In this document: one piece after another, positions 25,064 to 32,647 of the stretch | How positions within the stretch are numbered: position 1 is the stretch's first letter | Layout of the letters: every line of letters starts with the position of its first letter | Assembly (NCBI RefSeq): GCF_042684865.1 | Contig: NZ_JBHUML010000002.1 | Coordinates: 496,001-560,000 of the forward strand | Length of the DNA: 64,000 nucleotides | Source of the DNA: Salibacterium lacus | GTDB lineage: Bacteria; Bacillota; Bacilli; Bacillales; Marinococcaceae | Reading direction: 5' to 3' | Notes under the pieces: model-generated | Told to the model about the DNA's origin: nothing | Seen by the model: only the letters and a program-made list of their open reading frames with translations | Databases searched by the model: none | Position numbers and translations under genes: made by a program

Positions 25064-26431
25064 ATGAAAAATAACTACCTCGGGACGACTTCCTTTGCCG
25101 CGGTCGTTTTGTATCTGTTTTATGTATTTGTTTCCGCAGCAGCCGTTCAATATATATTCAGCGGTGTGGCAGCTGTGCTTTTGTTTTTCTCCTTATTTAA
25201 AATGAGTCCGCTGAACCGGAGCGTTGTTCTTCTCCTTCTGCTTATTGGAAGCAGTCTTTTTTATTTCTATGACACTACGTATATCGAAGTATTAACAAGC
25301 TTCGGTGAAAATATGAATCTGCTTGCTCTGTTTCTGCTTATACCATTACTCGGTATTCTTATGTCGGAATCGGGATACCTGCAGGCACTGCAGGCTTTTT
25401 TTCTGGAACGGGAAAAACGTCACGCTTCCCACCCTTACCGAATGGGATTTTTATTGACCGCCTCCATGGGGTCGATCTTAAATCTAGGGTCGATGCCGCT
25501 CGTTTATAACATAGGATATGAAAGTTTCTCTTCATTTGAAAACAAACGGTTTGTGATGATGCTGCTCAGGGCCTTTGGCTTCTGCATGTTGTGGTCTCCC
25601 TATTTTATTAATGTCGGATTAATCCTGAGTCTGTATGATCTATCCTGGACCCGTATCGGCGGTCCGGGTTTGGTACTGGCTCTTATTTATGCAATGTGTA
25701 TCCCGCTGTTTTTCCGTCAAACAGTATTTTCGGATGAACGAAAGATAATAAATCAACAGCCTGAGGTTGCGGATACAAAGACAGTGAAACATCGTTTAGT
25801 CATGCTGGGAGGTTTTGTTCTGGTTCTGCTCATTCTCTCGTTTGCGGTGGAATCCACATTTTCTATCTCGATGCTTGCTTCTGTATCTCTTATTGCGCTT
25901 TTTTTACCGATTATCTGGTCGGCTTGTACAGGAAACAGTCGTACATATATTCAATCTGGAATGCAGCATGTCAGGAATTCTTTCGGGCGGCTGTATAATG
26001 AAATAGGCATTTTTATAACGGCCGGCTTCTTTGGCGAGGCGCTGTCATTGAGCGGGGCGGGGGAATGGTTGTCTACGATGATGCTGAAAGGGTCCGGAGG
26101 AATTATTCCGGTTTTGATCCTGATGCTGATCGCAACGGCTGTGGCTCTGGCTTTTGTTGGGATCCATCCGGTTATCATTGTCCTTGGGTTCGGAAGTTCC
26201 CTGCACCCGGTACATTTTGGAGTGGAGCCGGCATTCATGGGACTCATGCTGCTGACGGCATGGATGATGGCGGTGCAGCTCTCTCCATTTTCCGGATCCG
26301 TGTTAATGGCATCCAATCTCATGAATGAGACACCTTGGAGTGTCATTCGTAAAAACGTACCGTTTATCGCAGTTATGACTGTAGTCATGACAACGGTACT
26401 CAGTGTTATGGAGTGGTCCGGCCTGCTGTGA
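25064..26431 (+). CDS. Multi-spanning membrane permease, ion-transporter type
   Basis: A 455-residue integral membrane protein with about 11-12 hydrophobic segments and almost no soluble domain. I do not recognise a specific family. The pattern of paired half-repeats and the Gly/Ser/Asn motifs SILNLGSMPLVYN (about 140) and LSPFSGSVLMASNL (about 405) resemble the hairpin signatures of the ion transporter superfamily (DASS, ArsB, CitM and related anion carriers). It begins 116 bases after the ectoine-hydrolase stop, on the same strand, with GAAGGGAAAG before the ATG. Its location makes it a candidate carrier for an ectoine-related or dicarboxylate compound, but the terminator between them means independent expression is possible. 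Confidence 0.7.
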   Translation: MKNNYLGTTSFAAVVLYLFYVFVSAAAVQYIFSGVAAVLLFFSLFKMSPLNRSVVLLLLLIGSSLFYFYDTTYIEVLTSFGENMNLLALFLLIPLLGILMSESGYLQALQAFFLEREKRHASHPYRMGFLLTASMGSILNLGSMPLVYNIGYESFSSFENKRFVMMLLRAFGFCMLWSPYFINVGLILSLYDLSWTRIGGPGLVLALIYAMCIPLFFRQTVFSDERKIINQQPEVADTKTVKHRLVMLGGFVLVLLILSFAVESTFSISMLASVSLIALFLPIIWSACTGNSRTYIQSGMQHVRNSFGRLYNEIGIFITAGFFGEALSLSGAGEWLSTMMLKGSGGIIPVLILMLIATAVALAFVGIHPVIIVLGFGSSLHPVHFGVEPAFMGLMLLTAWMMAVQLSPFSGSVLMASNLMNETPWSVIRKNVPFIAVMTVVMTTVLSVMEWSGLL

Positions 26432-26475
26432 CAAGAAGGTTATATGGGCTTTTTCTCCTGAGTGACAAAAAACCC

Positions 26476-26727
26476 TCACTCTGATCCTTTGATGTCGTGC
26501 TCCTTCCGGTTTTTTGGCGGAGGTACCGGATCGAAACCACCCGGATGGAAAGGATGGCACTTACTTATCCGTTTTACCGTCAACCACAACCCTTTCCACG
26601 CACCGTGTGTTTGAACAGCTTCCATCCCGTACTGGGAACAGCTTGGAAAGAAACGGCAGGAAGGGGGAGTGAAGGGAGATATAAATGTACGGTATCCTTT
26701 AATGAAAAGAAGCAGCATTTTTTTCAT
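26476..26727 (-). CDS. yidD: Membrane protein insertion efficiency factor YidD
   Basis: An 83-residue YidD protein, near-complete match to the family: an amphipathic N-terminal helix (LLLFIKGYRTFISPF), then PSCRFFPSCSQYGMEAVQTHGAWKG with the conserved cysteines, then KCHPFHPGGFDPVP. It is thought to help YidC/SpoIIIJ insert membrane proteins. AAAAGGAGG lies about 7 bases before the ATG on the minus strand. In many genomes it is near rpmH-rnpA-yidC; here it stands alone, next to dapA, as in other bacilli with a separate ytjA-like copy. Confidence 0.95.
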   Translation of the reverse strand: MKKMLLLFIKGYRTFISPFTPPSCRFFPSCSQYGMEAVQTHGAWKGLWLTVKRISKCHPFHPGGFDPVPPPKNRKEHDIKGSE

Positions 26728-26747
26728 TTACAGACCTCCTTTTGCAT

Positions 26748-26789
26748 AAAGAAACTGCGGTTCCGTAGCAACGGGGACCGCAGTTTCTT
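26748..26789 (-). terminator. Terminator between dapA and yidD
   Basis: A long stem (26748-26764 with 26773-26789, near perfect) with A/T-rich tails lies just after the dapA stop on the minus strand. Confidence 0.75.
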
Positions 26790-26847
26790 CTGATTGGCGT
26801 ACTGTATCCAGGCACCACCGGCCATAAAACACTCTTGTAATGAAGTA

Positions 26848-27735
26848 TCAGCTCACAAAGAATGTCGTTTTCGGCTGCAGGGAAGACCGGAGGACGTTTA
26901 GTTCTTCCTCTTTGAGACGTATCATAGGGAGCCGGACGTCTGCAGAAATAACGCCCTGAAGCTCCAGTGCCGCTTTAATTGGGGCCGGACTTGGCGCAAT
27001 CGTGAAGGTTTTCATCCTTGGAATCAGTTCACGGTGGCACTTCGACGCATATTGGGGATACCCATTCACAAAGCTTTGGACCATATCCTGCATTTCGTTG
27101 CCGAGAACGTGTGATCCAACGGAAACAACTCCTGTGCCTCCGATCGACATGATAGGCAGCGTCAACGTATCATCGCCGCTGTATACATGAAAATTATCGG
27201 CCGTGTTTTCGATAATATGGGCAATGGCGTCCAGGTCGCCGCTTGCTTCTTTTACGGCAGTAATATTGTCGATGCGGGATAGTTCAATAATGGTTTCCGG
27301 ATCAAGACCTGCGGCACTGCGGCCCGGGATATTGTAGAGCATAACAGGAAGGTGCGTAGACTCTGCGATTTTTTTGAAATGAAGGTACATTCCTTCCTGA
27401 GACGGCTTGCTGTAGTAAGGAGTGACAAGCATAACGGCGTCTATGCCCGTTTTTTCAGCGTACTTTGTAAGCTCAATTGATGCTTTGGTATTGTTACTTC
27501 CCGTGCCGGCAATGACCGGGACACGTCCATTTACTGTTTTGGCAGTGTGTTCAAAGAGTGTCAATTTTTCTTCGGTCGATAATGTCGGAGATTCTCCGGT
27601 TGTTCCTGCAATCACCAGGCTGTCCGACCCATTTGAAATCAGGTGGTTCACAAGTTTTGTTACAGCGCTGTAGTCCACTTCCTCCTGTTCATCAAAAGGA
27701 GTAACCATAGCGGTGCTTATTCTTCCAACGTTCAT
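26848..27735 (-). CDS. dapA: 4-hydroxy-tetrahydrodipicolinate synthase
   Basis: A 295-residue DapA, condensing pyruvate with aspartate semialdehyde at the first committed step of lysine and diaminopimelate synthesis. AGTTGESPTLS (substrate loop with Thr-Thr), MLYNIPGR (catalytic Tyr and Arg) and ITAVKEASGD (Schiff-base Lys) are intact and length is normal. I place the start at 27735 (MNVGRIST) because relatives begin there; GGAGG sits 12 bases upstream, so ATG 27744 or 27756 remain possible. The leader contains a lysine riboswitch and terminator, so expression should fall when lysine is plentiful. It stands alone rather than in the asd-dapG-dapA operon of B. subtilis. Confidence 0.95.
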   Translation of the reverse strand: MNVGRISTAMVTPFDEQEEVDYSAVTKLVNHLISNGSDSLVIAGTTGESPTLSTEEKLTLFEHTAKTVNGRVPVIAGTGSNNTKASIELTKYAEKTGIDAVMLVTPYYSKPSQEGMYLHFKKIAESTHLPVMLYNIPGRSAAGLDPETIIELSRIDNITAVKEASGDLDAIAHIIENTADNFHVYSGDDTLTLPIMSIGGTGVVSVGSHVLGNEMQDMVQSFVNGYPQYASKCHRELIPRMKTFTIAPSPAPIKAALELQGVISADVRLPMIRLKEEELNVLRSSLQPKTTFFVS

Positions 27736-27822
27736 TGTATCCATCACCCTCCGCATGAGATTGAAGTAGTTCGATTATGACAGACGGATGAGGGCCGTTC
27801 CCGCAAACTGCTTTCGCACATG

Positions 27823-27856
27823 AAAAAAGCAGCAGTGGGAGGGTTCCCATTGCTGC
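27823..27856 (-). terminator. Expression-platform terminator of the lysine riboswitch
   Basis: On the minus strand a 12-bp stem (27829-27840 with 27845-27856, one mismatch) and GGGT-complement loop is followed by six T. It lies between the aptamer and dapA, about 90 bases before the start. Confidence 0.85.
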
Positions 27857-27880
27857 ATGAACGTTTTAAACCGTTTATGC

Positions 27881-28061
27881 GTGAGATAGCCCTCCATATA
27901 ACGCGAGACGCATTATATGACAGTTACGTATTTGTTCAATACATAACCAGCTGCAAGCTTATGAGAAGCCTTCAGCTTCGGCGGATTCCCCTTTCAACGG
28001 GTTCACAGGATCTCATACTCCTCCAACCGCATACTGATGGTTTCCGCACCTCTAACCTCAC
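27881..28061 (-). promoter_or_regulatory. Lysine riboswitch (L-box) controlling dapA
   Basis: Read on the minus strand, the leader holds the L-box landmarks in order: TTAGAGGTGCGG, ACCATCAGTA, GGAGGAGTA, GTTGAAAGGGGAATCCGCCG, AAGCTGAAGGCTTCTC and the terminal P1 strand CTATCTCAC. P1 pairs 28052-28061 (GTGAGGTTAG) with 27881-27889 with one bulge. This is the classical lysine aptamer upstream of lysine genes in Firmicutes. Together with the downstream terminator it should switch transcription off when lysine binds. Confidence 0.93.
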
Positions 28062-28228
28062 TTCTCTTATAGAAGCAGGAATTTTATTAAACTACAGTAA
28101 CCTTAACAGATTTTCTATCTGACTGCAATCTATTTTTGATTACTGCCATTTCGACAGCTGAAAATACATGATAACCAGAAAATCTACATTTTTTTTAAAA
28201 ATACTTTTATTTTAAGACAAGATTGCTT

Positions 28229-28234
28229 TATAAT
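28229..28234 (+). promoter_or_regulatory. Candidate -10 element of the toxin-antitoxin operon
   Basis: A perfect TATAAT sits 41 bases before the antitoxin start; the -35 region (TTTATT, about 17 bases upstream) is weak. It overlaps an in-frame ATG at 28233, which argues that this ATG is not the translation start. Confidence 0.5.
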
Positions 28235-28274
28235 GATGAGTGGGAATAAACCATCCATGGGGGGCTGTCTGGAT

Positions 28275-28547
28275 ATGTCTCAACTTCAGCAGATTGCACT
28301 GGAGCTTCCAGAAGATTTATATTCTGAAATAGAGCATTTAAGTGAAGAAGAGAAAGATTCCTTCTTTCAGGAAGTGCTGCAGGAAAAGATCGACCAGCGG
28401 AAATCTACGGATTTTCATTACCAAATGAAACAGGGATACTTGGAGATGGCTCAAATTAATATGCAGCTTTGCAGGGAATTTGAAGAAGCGGAAGAGGAAG
28501 CTCTCCTTGAAGGGGAGAAATTAATTTATTCAGACGATGATGAATAA
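28275..28547 (+). CDS. EndoAI-like antitoxin (MazE/ribbon-helix-helix type)
   Basis: A 90-residue acidic protein. The N-terminus, IALELPEDLYSEIEHL, fits a ribbon-helix-helix DNA-binding strand-helix; KQGYLEMAQINMQLC near residue 55 matches the RRGYMEMAKINL segment of B. subtilis EndoAI (YdcD), the part that inhibits EndoA. The tail is unusually acidic (EEAEEEALLEGEK and YSDDDE). It lies 49 bases before the endoribonuclease gene. ATG 28275 is preferred to an ATG 42 bases upstream that overlaps the -10 box. It should neutralise the toxin and autorepress the operon; in B. subtilis the pair follows alr, which is absent here. Confidence 0.8.
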   Translation: MSQLQQIALELPEDLYSEIEHLSEEEKDSFFQEVLQEKIDQRKSTDFHYQMKQGYLEMAQINMQLCREFEEAEEEALLEGEKLIYSDDDE

Positions 28548-28596
28548 AACATTCCTTTTCGGCATATCCTGTAAACGGGACCGGTGAAGGAGGTGA

Positions 28597-28992
28597 ATGG
28601 ATGATTTGAGCGATACGAGTCATAATCATCACCAAACCAAAAAAGTAGTAAAGCGTGGAGACGTTTTTTTTGCTGACCTTTCACCGGTGGTAGGATCGGA
28701 ACAAGGCGGTGTAAGACCTGTGCTGATTATACAAAATGACATCGGCAACAGGTTCAGCCCAACCGTCATTGTTGCGGCCATTACAGCACAGATAAAGAAA
28801 GCAAAACTTCCAACCCACGTGGAAATCGACGCAAAAAAACATCGGTTTGACCGGGACAGTGTTATTCTGCTGGAACAGATACGTACTATTGACAAACAGC
28901 GGTTAACAGACAAAATCACCCACCTGGATGATGATACGATGGAACGGGTGAAAAAAGGAATTGCAATTAGTCTCGGCGTAGAAGAGATGTAA
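28597..28992 (+). CDS. ndoA: EndoA/MazF endoribonuclease toxin
   Basis: A 131-residue PemK/MazF endoribonuclease, very close to B. subtilis EndoA from KRGDVFFADLSPVVGSEQGG to DKITHLDDD. Active-site elements GSEQGGVRPVL and NRFSPTVIVAAIT are intact, so it should cleave single-stranded mRNA at short motifs (UACAU for EndoA). The N-terminus carries about 17 extra residues (His-rich, TSHNHHQTK) absent from typical EndoA. Start is uncertain: AAGGAGG is 3 bases before ATG 28597 and 12 before in-frame TTG 28606. The usual neighbours alr and rsbR are missing, so this may be a relocated or second copy. Confidence 0.93.
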   Translation: MDDLSDTSHNHHQTKKVVKRGDVFFADLSPVVGSEQGGVRPVLIIQNDIGNRFSPTVIVAAITAQIKKAKLPTHVEIDAKKHRFDRDSVILLEQIRTIDKQRLTDKITHLDDDTMERVKKGIAISLGVEEM

Positions 28993-29028
28993 CTTATCAG
29001 GCTTCATGAATAGTCATACATAATGCAG

Positions 29029-29070
29029 AAAGAGAGCATGCTTTCCGTTTTCGGGGAGCATGCTCTCTTT
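29029..29070 (+). terminator. Terminator after ndoA
   Basis: A 14-bp perfect stem (29029-29042 with 29057-29070) begins about 37 bases after the toxin stop and ends in TTT. Confidence 0.8.
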
Positions 29071-29117
29071 GGTACAATGATGACGACAATGGATGACGAG
29101 AAAAGAGGGAATAAGAG

Positions 29118-29873
29118 ATGAATGATGTAATACAAACCATTCTGGGTCATCGTTCCATACGCCGGTTCAAAAATGAGCCATTGACGCAGGAAGAAACAGA
29201 TCAGATTATCAGGGCAGCTCAGGCAGCCTCCACATCAAGCTTTTTACAGGCTTTCTCCATTATAGGGGTGACAGATAAATCCAAAAAAGAAGAGATTGCC
29301 GCATTGGCAGGAAATCAGAACTACGTCGCAGAGAATGGTTTCTTCGCCGTATTCTGCGCTGATTTTTCCAGACATCAAACCGCCGCATCGCTGCACGAAC
29401 AGGACATCCAGGAAGCGGTCGAAAGCACGGAAGGATTCATGGTGGCGGTTATTGATGCTGCACTTGCCGCCCAGAATGCAGCCATAGCTGCCGAATCCAT
29501 GGGGCTTGGCATCTGTTATATAGGAGGACTGCGTAACAATCTGAAATCTGTCAGTTCGCTGCTTGAAACGCCGTCTCACGTTCTTCCTCTGTTTGGTATG
29601 GCAGTGGGACGTCCGGCAGAGCAGCACGAACAGAAACCGAGACTTCCCCAGCAGATGGTGTATCATGAAAACACATACAACCTGGATAGTGATGAACTGA
29701 AGAAGCAGCTCAAGAACTATGATGAAACGATTCTTCACTACTACCGCGCCCGTTCATCCGGCAATAAAGAAATTACCTGGACCAGCCAGGCAGCATCCAC
29801 TCTGGCTCACTCCAAACGACTGTATCTGAATGCTTTCACAAAAGAAAAAGGATTTTTGAATGGACGTCCATAG
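29118..29873 (+). CDS. nfrA: NADPH-dependent FMN nitroreductase NfrA
   Basis: A 251-residue flavin oxidoreductase of the NfrA/NfsA type. GHRSIRRFKNEPL at the start binds FMN phosphate, QAASTSSFLQAFSIIGV and AAESMGLGICYIGGLRN are family blocks, and PRLPQQMVYHENTYN matches B. subtilis NfrA closely. It reduces FMN, nitroaromatics and quinones, and NfrA in B. subtilis is induced under heat and oxidative stress. GAGGGAATAAGAG precedes the ATG. It is monocistronic between two strong terminators. Confidence 0.93.
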   Translation: MNDVIQTILGHRSIRRFKNEPLTQEETDQIIRAAQAASTSSFLQAFSIIGVTDKSKKEEIAALAGNQNYVAENGFFAVFCADFSRHQTAASLHEQDIQEAVESTEGFMVAVIDAALAAQNAAIAAESMGLGICYIGGLRNNLKSVSSLLETPSHVLPLFGMAVGRPAEQHEQKPRLPQQMVYHENTYNLDSDELKKQLKNYDETILHYYRARSSGNKEITWTSQAASTLAHSKRLYLNAFTKEKGFLNGRP

Positions 29874-29902
29874 AACGTCGCCGCCAAAAAAGCGTGCTCC
29901 CA

Positions 29903-29943
29903 AAAGAAACACCCGCATATACCTGCAGGTGTTTCTTTTTTTG
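29903..29943 (+). terminator. Terminator after nfrA
   Basis: An 11-bp perfect stem (AAAGAAACACC with GGTGTTTCTTT) is followed by a T run. Confidence 0.88.
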
Positions 29944-30052
29944 TCTAATGATAAGAAACTGTGAAATAATATGATGGAATGTAAAGATTATTTTAAGAAT
30001 GTAGTTATAATTAATATACAGCTGACTGTTGCATCAGGAAGGAACGATAATC

Positions 30053-31222
30053 ATGTGGAAAAAGGGACTGAAGACCGTCGTTATCTTTATGCTGTGTTTT
30101 GCTGTGGTAACGGTTTGGTCCGTGGAGAAATGGTCTCAAACCGTGCAGGGGGATCTGCCTTCCAAAACTGCCGTTATTTTGCATGCTGTAAATCATAATC
30201 TTGTCTCTCTGGACACCAACATTACCGTGCCCGATTTTCTCACTCCCGGAAGTTCAAAAAATGACGGGGTGACGATGGAGCGCGAGGACACCACGATAGC
30301 TGCCGGTAGTAATGCCGAGATTCCAGTAAGAGTGTACAGCTATTCCAATACAGAAAATGCTCCAGTCATTGTTTACTATCACGGCGGAGCTTTTTTAGAA
30401 GGGTATGGCAGCCTGGAAACCCACGAGAATATCATCCGCTCCCTTGCGGCCAGAACCGGAGCTGTCGTAATCAGTCCGGAGTACCGTGTGGCCCCGGAAT
30501 ATGAATTCCCGACTGCTGTTGAAGATAGTTATAAAACGCTGCAGTGGGCCGGGCGCCATGCTGCTGAATACGGGGGGGACCCTGATAAGATTGCTGTTGC
30601 AGGGGATAGTGCCGGAGGAAATCTTGCGGCTGTGACTGCCATGAAAGCAAGGGATGAAAATGGTCCGGATCTGTTTGCACAGCTCCTGTTTTATCCGCTG
30701 ACCACCTTCCGGGATGTAAATTTTGAATCGAGAATCACGTATGACAGTGGGTATTATCTTCTTTCCCGGCAGGTGATGTTAAAAGCAAGAGAAGAATATA
30801 CACCGAAGCAGCAGATGTGGGATAACCCTTACACATCCCCGCTTCATGCAAAAGATTTAAGCGGCCTGCCTCCGGCCTATATCATCACAGCAGAGTACGA
30901 CCCGCTGCGCGATGAAGGGGAAAAGTACGGCGAAAAACTTCATAAAGCAGAAGTTCCTGTCCAAGCCGTAAGATACCGGGGAACGATGCACGGCTTTATA
31001 TCATTCTTTCAGATTATGAGCAGGGGGGATCGTGCACTGAATAAATCAGCCGCTTTTCTCAATAAAGCATCTTCCGGCGATGTTGCGCATCAGAAGACGT
31101 ATACCGTCTCCAAGTATAACGGCCCCTCCGGACTGACATGGTTCCAGGAAGAAGCAGAGGCCCTTGCGATAGGGGCATTTCTAGTAGGGAAAAGCACGCT
31201 TAACCGGGTGATGAATAAGTAA
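30053..31222 (+). CDS. Membrane-anchored alpha/beta hydrolase (HSL/type IV esterase)
   Basis: A 389-residue esterase. An uncleaved or signal-type hydrophobic segment at about residues 5-22 (VVIFMLCFAVVTVW) should put the enzyme outside the membrane. YYHGGAFLEG is the HSL oxyanion-hole motif (HGGG/A), AGDSAGGNLAA contains the nucleophile Ser, EYDPLRDEG the acid, and RGTMHGF the His, so the triad is intact. Substrate unknown; HSL relatives act on short-chain esters or lipids. The C-terminus beyond residue 345 is an extra tail of about 45 residues. ATG 30053 follows GGAAGGAA by about 8 bases, rather than an ATG 24 bases upstream. Confidence 0.88.
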   Translation: MWKKGLKTVVIFMLCFAVVTVWSVEKWSQTVQGDLPSKTAVILHAVNHNLVSLDTNITVPDFLTPGSSKNDGVTMEREDTTIAAGSNAEIPVRVYSYSNTENAPVIVYYHGGAFLEGYGSLETHENIIRSLAARTGAVVISPEYRVAPEYEFPTAVEDSYKTLQWAGRHAAEYGGDPDKIAVAGDSAGGNLAAVTAMKARDENGPDLFAQLLFYPLTTFRDVNFESRITYDSGYYLLSRQVMLKAREEYTPKQQMWDNPYTSPLHAKDLSGLPPAYIITAEYDPLRDEGEKYGEKLHKAEVPVQAVRYRGTMHGFISFFQIMSRGDRALNKSAAFLNKASSGDVAHQKTYTVSKYNGPSGLTWFQEEAEALAIGAFLVGKSTLNRVMNK

Positions 31223-31259
31223 AAAGGGAGGTGTCAAAAAACGGACACCTCCCTTTTTT
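31222..31259 (+). terminator. Terminator after the esterase gene
   Basis: A 13-14 bp stem (AAAAGGGAGGTGTC with its complement) directly abuts the stop codon and is followed by T. Confidence 0.9.
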
Positions 31260-31485
31260 CATTCCCTCTATTTCATTCTCAACAAACATCAGAAGGTATT
31301 TGAAAGCCTGAATCCCGTTCAGGAAGGAAGAGACCTGAATACATCAAAAATAATTAGAAAAACTTTTAAATACTCGGTTTTATTTTTAATCCTGGTATGA
31401 TACACTCATTTTTGGAAATCGACAGAACGGTTTTGTGACCGCTGTGTCAGGTATAGAGAAAATAAGAGTGGAGGGAGGCTTTCAA

Positions 31486-32178
31486 ATGTTGAAGGCAGTA
31501 AAAGAAAAGGTTGCCCACCAAAATCTTGTCCGGGCAGAAGGAACAGCTCAACGCATGGAAACGTTCACAGAAAAGCAGAAACAGCAGGCACGCCTTAGAA
31601 TCAAAGAAGAAGAAAAATGGAACCACTTTCTTCATCAGGAAATAAAAACGTACCTTTACACTATTCATCCATCGTTTCTACTTCATCCTGATGCTGCCCG
31701 GGCTCTTCAAAATAGATTGCTTGCCCGCTCGGAAGAAAAACGGATGATCTCACTGCACGTCACGAGTGAAGTGCACCTGGCGCTGGATTTTTATCAATCT
31801 GATTTGGTTTTCTTTATTCAGGATCTTGAAACGAAAGGCTTTCAGCTTTCGGGAAACGAAGAACGTTTTATGAAGGCTCTGCATAATAAGTTGAGCGAAA
31901 ACAATTACCACATCTATTTTGAACGTTTCGGAGACTTTGCAGCACAGGCCCCAACCCTGGAAGAAGCACTGCTTTGCTATCTGGATACCGCCGGTTCTCA
32001 AAACAAATACGGAAGCGGGAGAATGGATTTTCTCGTGAAATATTTAATCAATAAAGAACTTCTCGTTCCTGAAATGAACCATAAAAAGATGAGAAAACTG
32101 ATAAAGTCACTGGAGCACAGTTATTCCGGAAAAACCAGGAAAATTTCTTCGAAAAAAAGCACAAGCCGTATCAGCTGA
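31486..32178 (+). CDS. Hypothetical basic helical protein
   Basis: A 230-residue protein I do not recognise. It is highly charged with a Lys/Arg surplus, no signal peptide and no membrane helix. The first 65 residues look coiled-coil-prone (RMETFTEKQKQQARLRIKEEEKW); the middle is a globular helical domain with aromatic residues (YLYTIHPSF, DFYQSDLVFF, YHIYFERFGDF); the C-terminus is a basic Ser/Lys tail (SKKSTSRIS). GGAGGGAGG lies 7-8 bases before the ATG at 31486, so it is translated efficiently. A nucleic-acid-binding role would fit the charge pattern, but nothing shows it. Confidence 0.75.
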   Translation: MLKAVKEKVAHQNLVRAEGTAQRMETFTEKQKQQARLRIKEEEKWNHFLHQEIKTYLYTIHPSFLLHPDAARALQNRLLARSEEKRMISLHVTSEVHLALDFYQSDLVFFIQDLETKGFQLSGNEERFMKALHNKLSENNYHIYFERFGDFAAQAPTLEEALLCYLDTAGSQNKYGSGRMDFLVKYLINKELLVPEMNHKKMRKLIKSLEHSYSGKTRKISSKKSTSRIS

Positions 32179-32186
32179 TAAAACAG

Positions 32187-32218
32187 GCAGACCCGTGCCG
32201 CTTTGGGGTCTGCTTTTT
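32187..32218 (+). terminator. Terminator after the basic protein gene
   Basis: An 8-bp stem (GCAGACCC with GGGTCTGC) and a 5-T tail lie 8 bases past the stop. Confidence 0.8.
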
Positions 32219-32299
32219 CAGGACAGAAATATCTTTTCGTCTAATCCGCGTTATGGGAAAATAAGATTAAATACGAAATACACGGGAGGAGGGAGAACT

Positions 32300-32611
32300 A
32301 TGCAGCAGCCGACGTCTGAATTTTTTTCAGAAAAACTCCAGGAGACCAAGGAGCAGTTTGAACGGACCATAGACTGTAAACACACAGAATTTGATGATCT
32401 GTACCCGTATATGAACGAGCAGCCGCAGTTCTTTTGGTATAAACGGTATGTCGCCTGGCAGGATCTTCTTACTATTGTCCGTATGGCAGAGGAGCTTGAC
32501 ATAGACTGGCAGCACCAATTTCAGAACAGCCAGGTCTCCTTTATCAAAAATAAAGTTCTCGATGCCAAAGTTCTTGATGAATGGTATGGTAGAAAACGAA
32601 CAGAAGCGTAA
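32300..32611 (+). CDS. Small hypothetical protein
   Basis: A 103-residue acidic, aromatic-rich protein without a recognised domain. It has YPYMNEQPQFFWYKRYVAWQ in the centre, followed by a predicted helix (LLTIVRMAEELDIDW), and no cysteine pair or membrane helix. GGGAGGAGGG 6-8 bases before ATG 32300 supports translation; the longer frame from 32195 crosses the preceding terminator. It is a single-gene unit between terminators. I cannot suggest a role. Confidence 0.7.
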   Translation: MQQPTSEFFSEKLQETKEQFERTIDCKHTEFDDLYPYMNEQPQFFWYKRYVAWQDLLTIVRMAEELDIDWQHQFQNSQVSFIKNKVLDAKVLDEWYGRKRTEA

Positions 32612-32612
32612 A

Positions 32613-32644
32613 AAACCCGGATGCCGATGGAGGCATCCGGGTTT
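32613..32644. terminator. Bidirectional terminator between convergent genes
   Basis: A 13-bp perfect stem (32613-32625 with 32632-32644) flanked by A and T serves the gene ending at 32611 and the minus-strand membrane protein ending at 32648. Confidence 0.88.
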
Positions 32645-32647
32645 AGT

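Noticed and set aside
26476..26727. Cys-containing small protein considered as a novel peptide.
   Set aside because: It matches YidD throughout, so it is an ordinary conserved gene.
27820..28122. A 100-codon forward frame between dapA and the antitoxin gene.
   Set aside because: It is the complement of the lysine riboswitch and terminator; RNA structure explains the sequence and there is no ribosome site.
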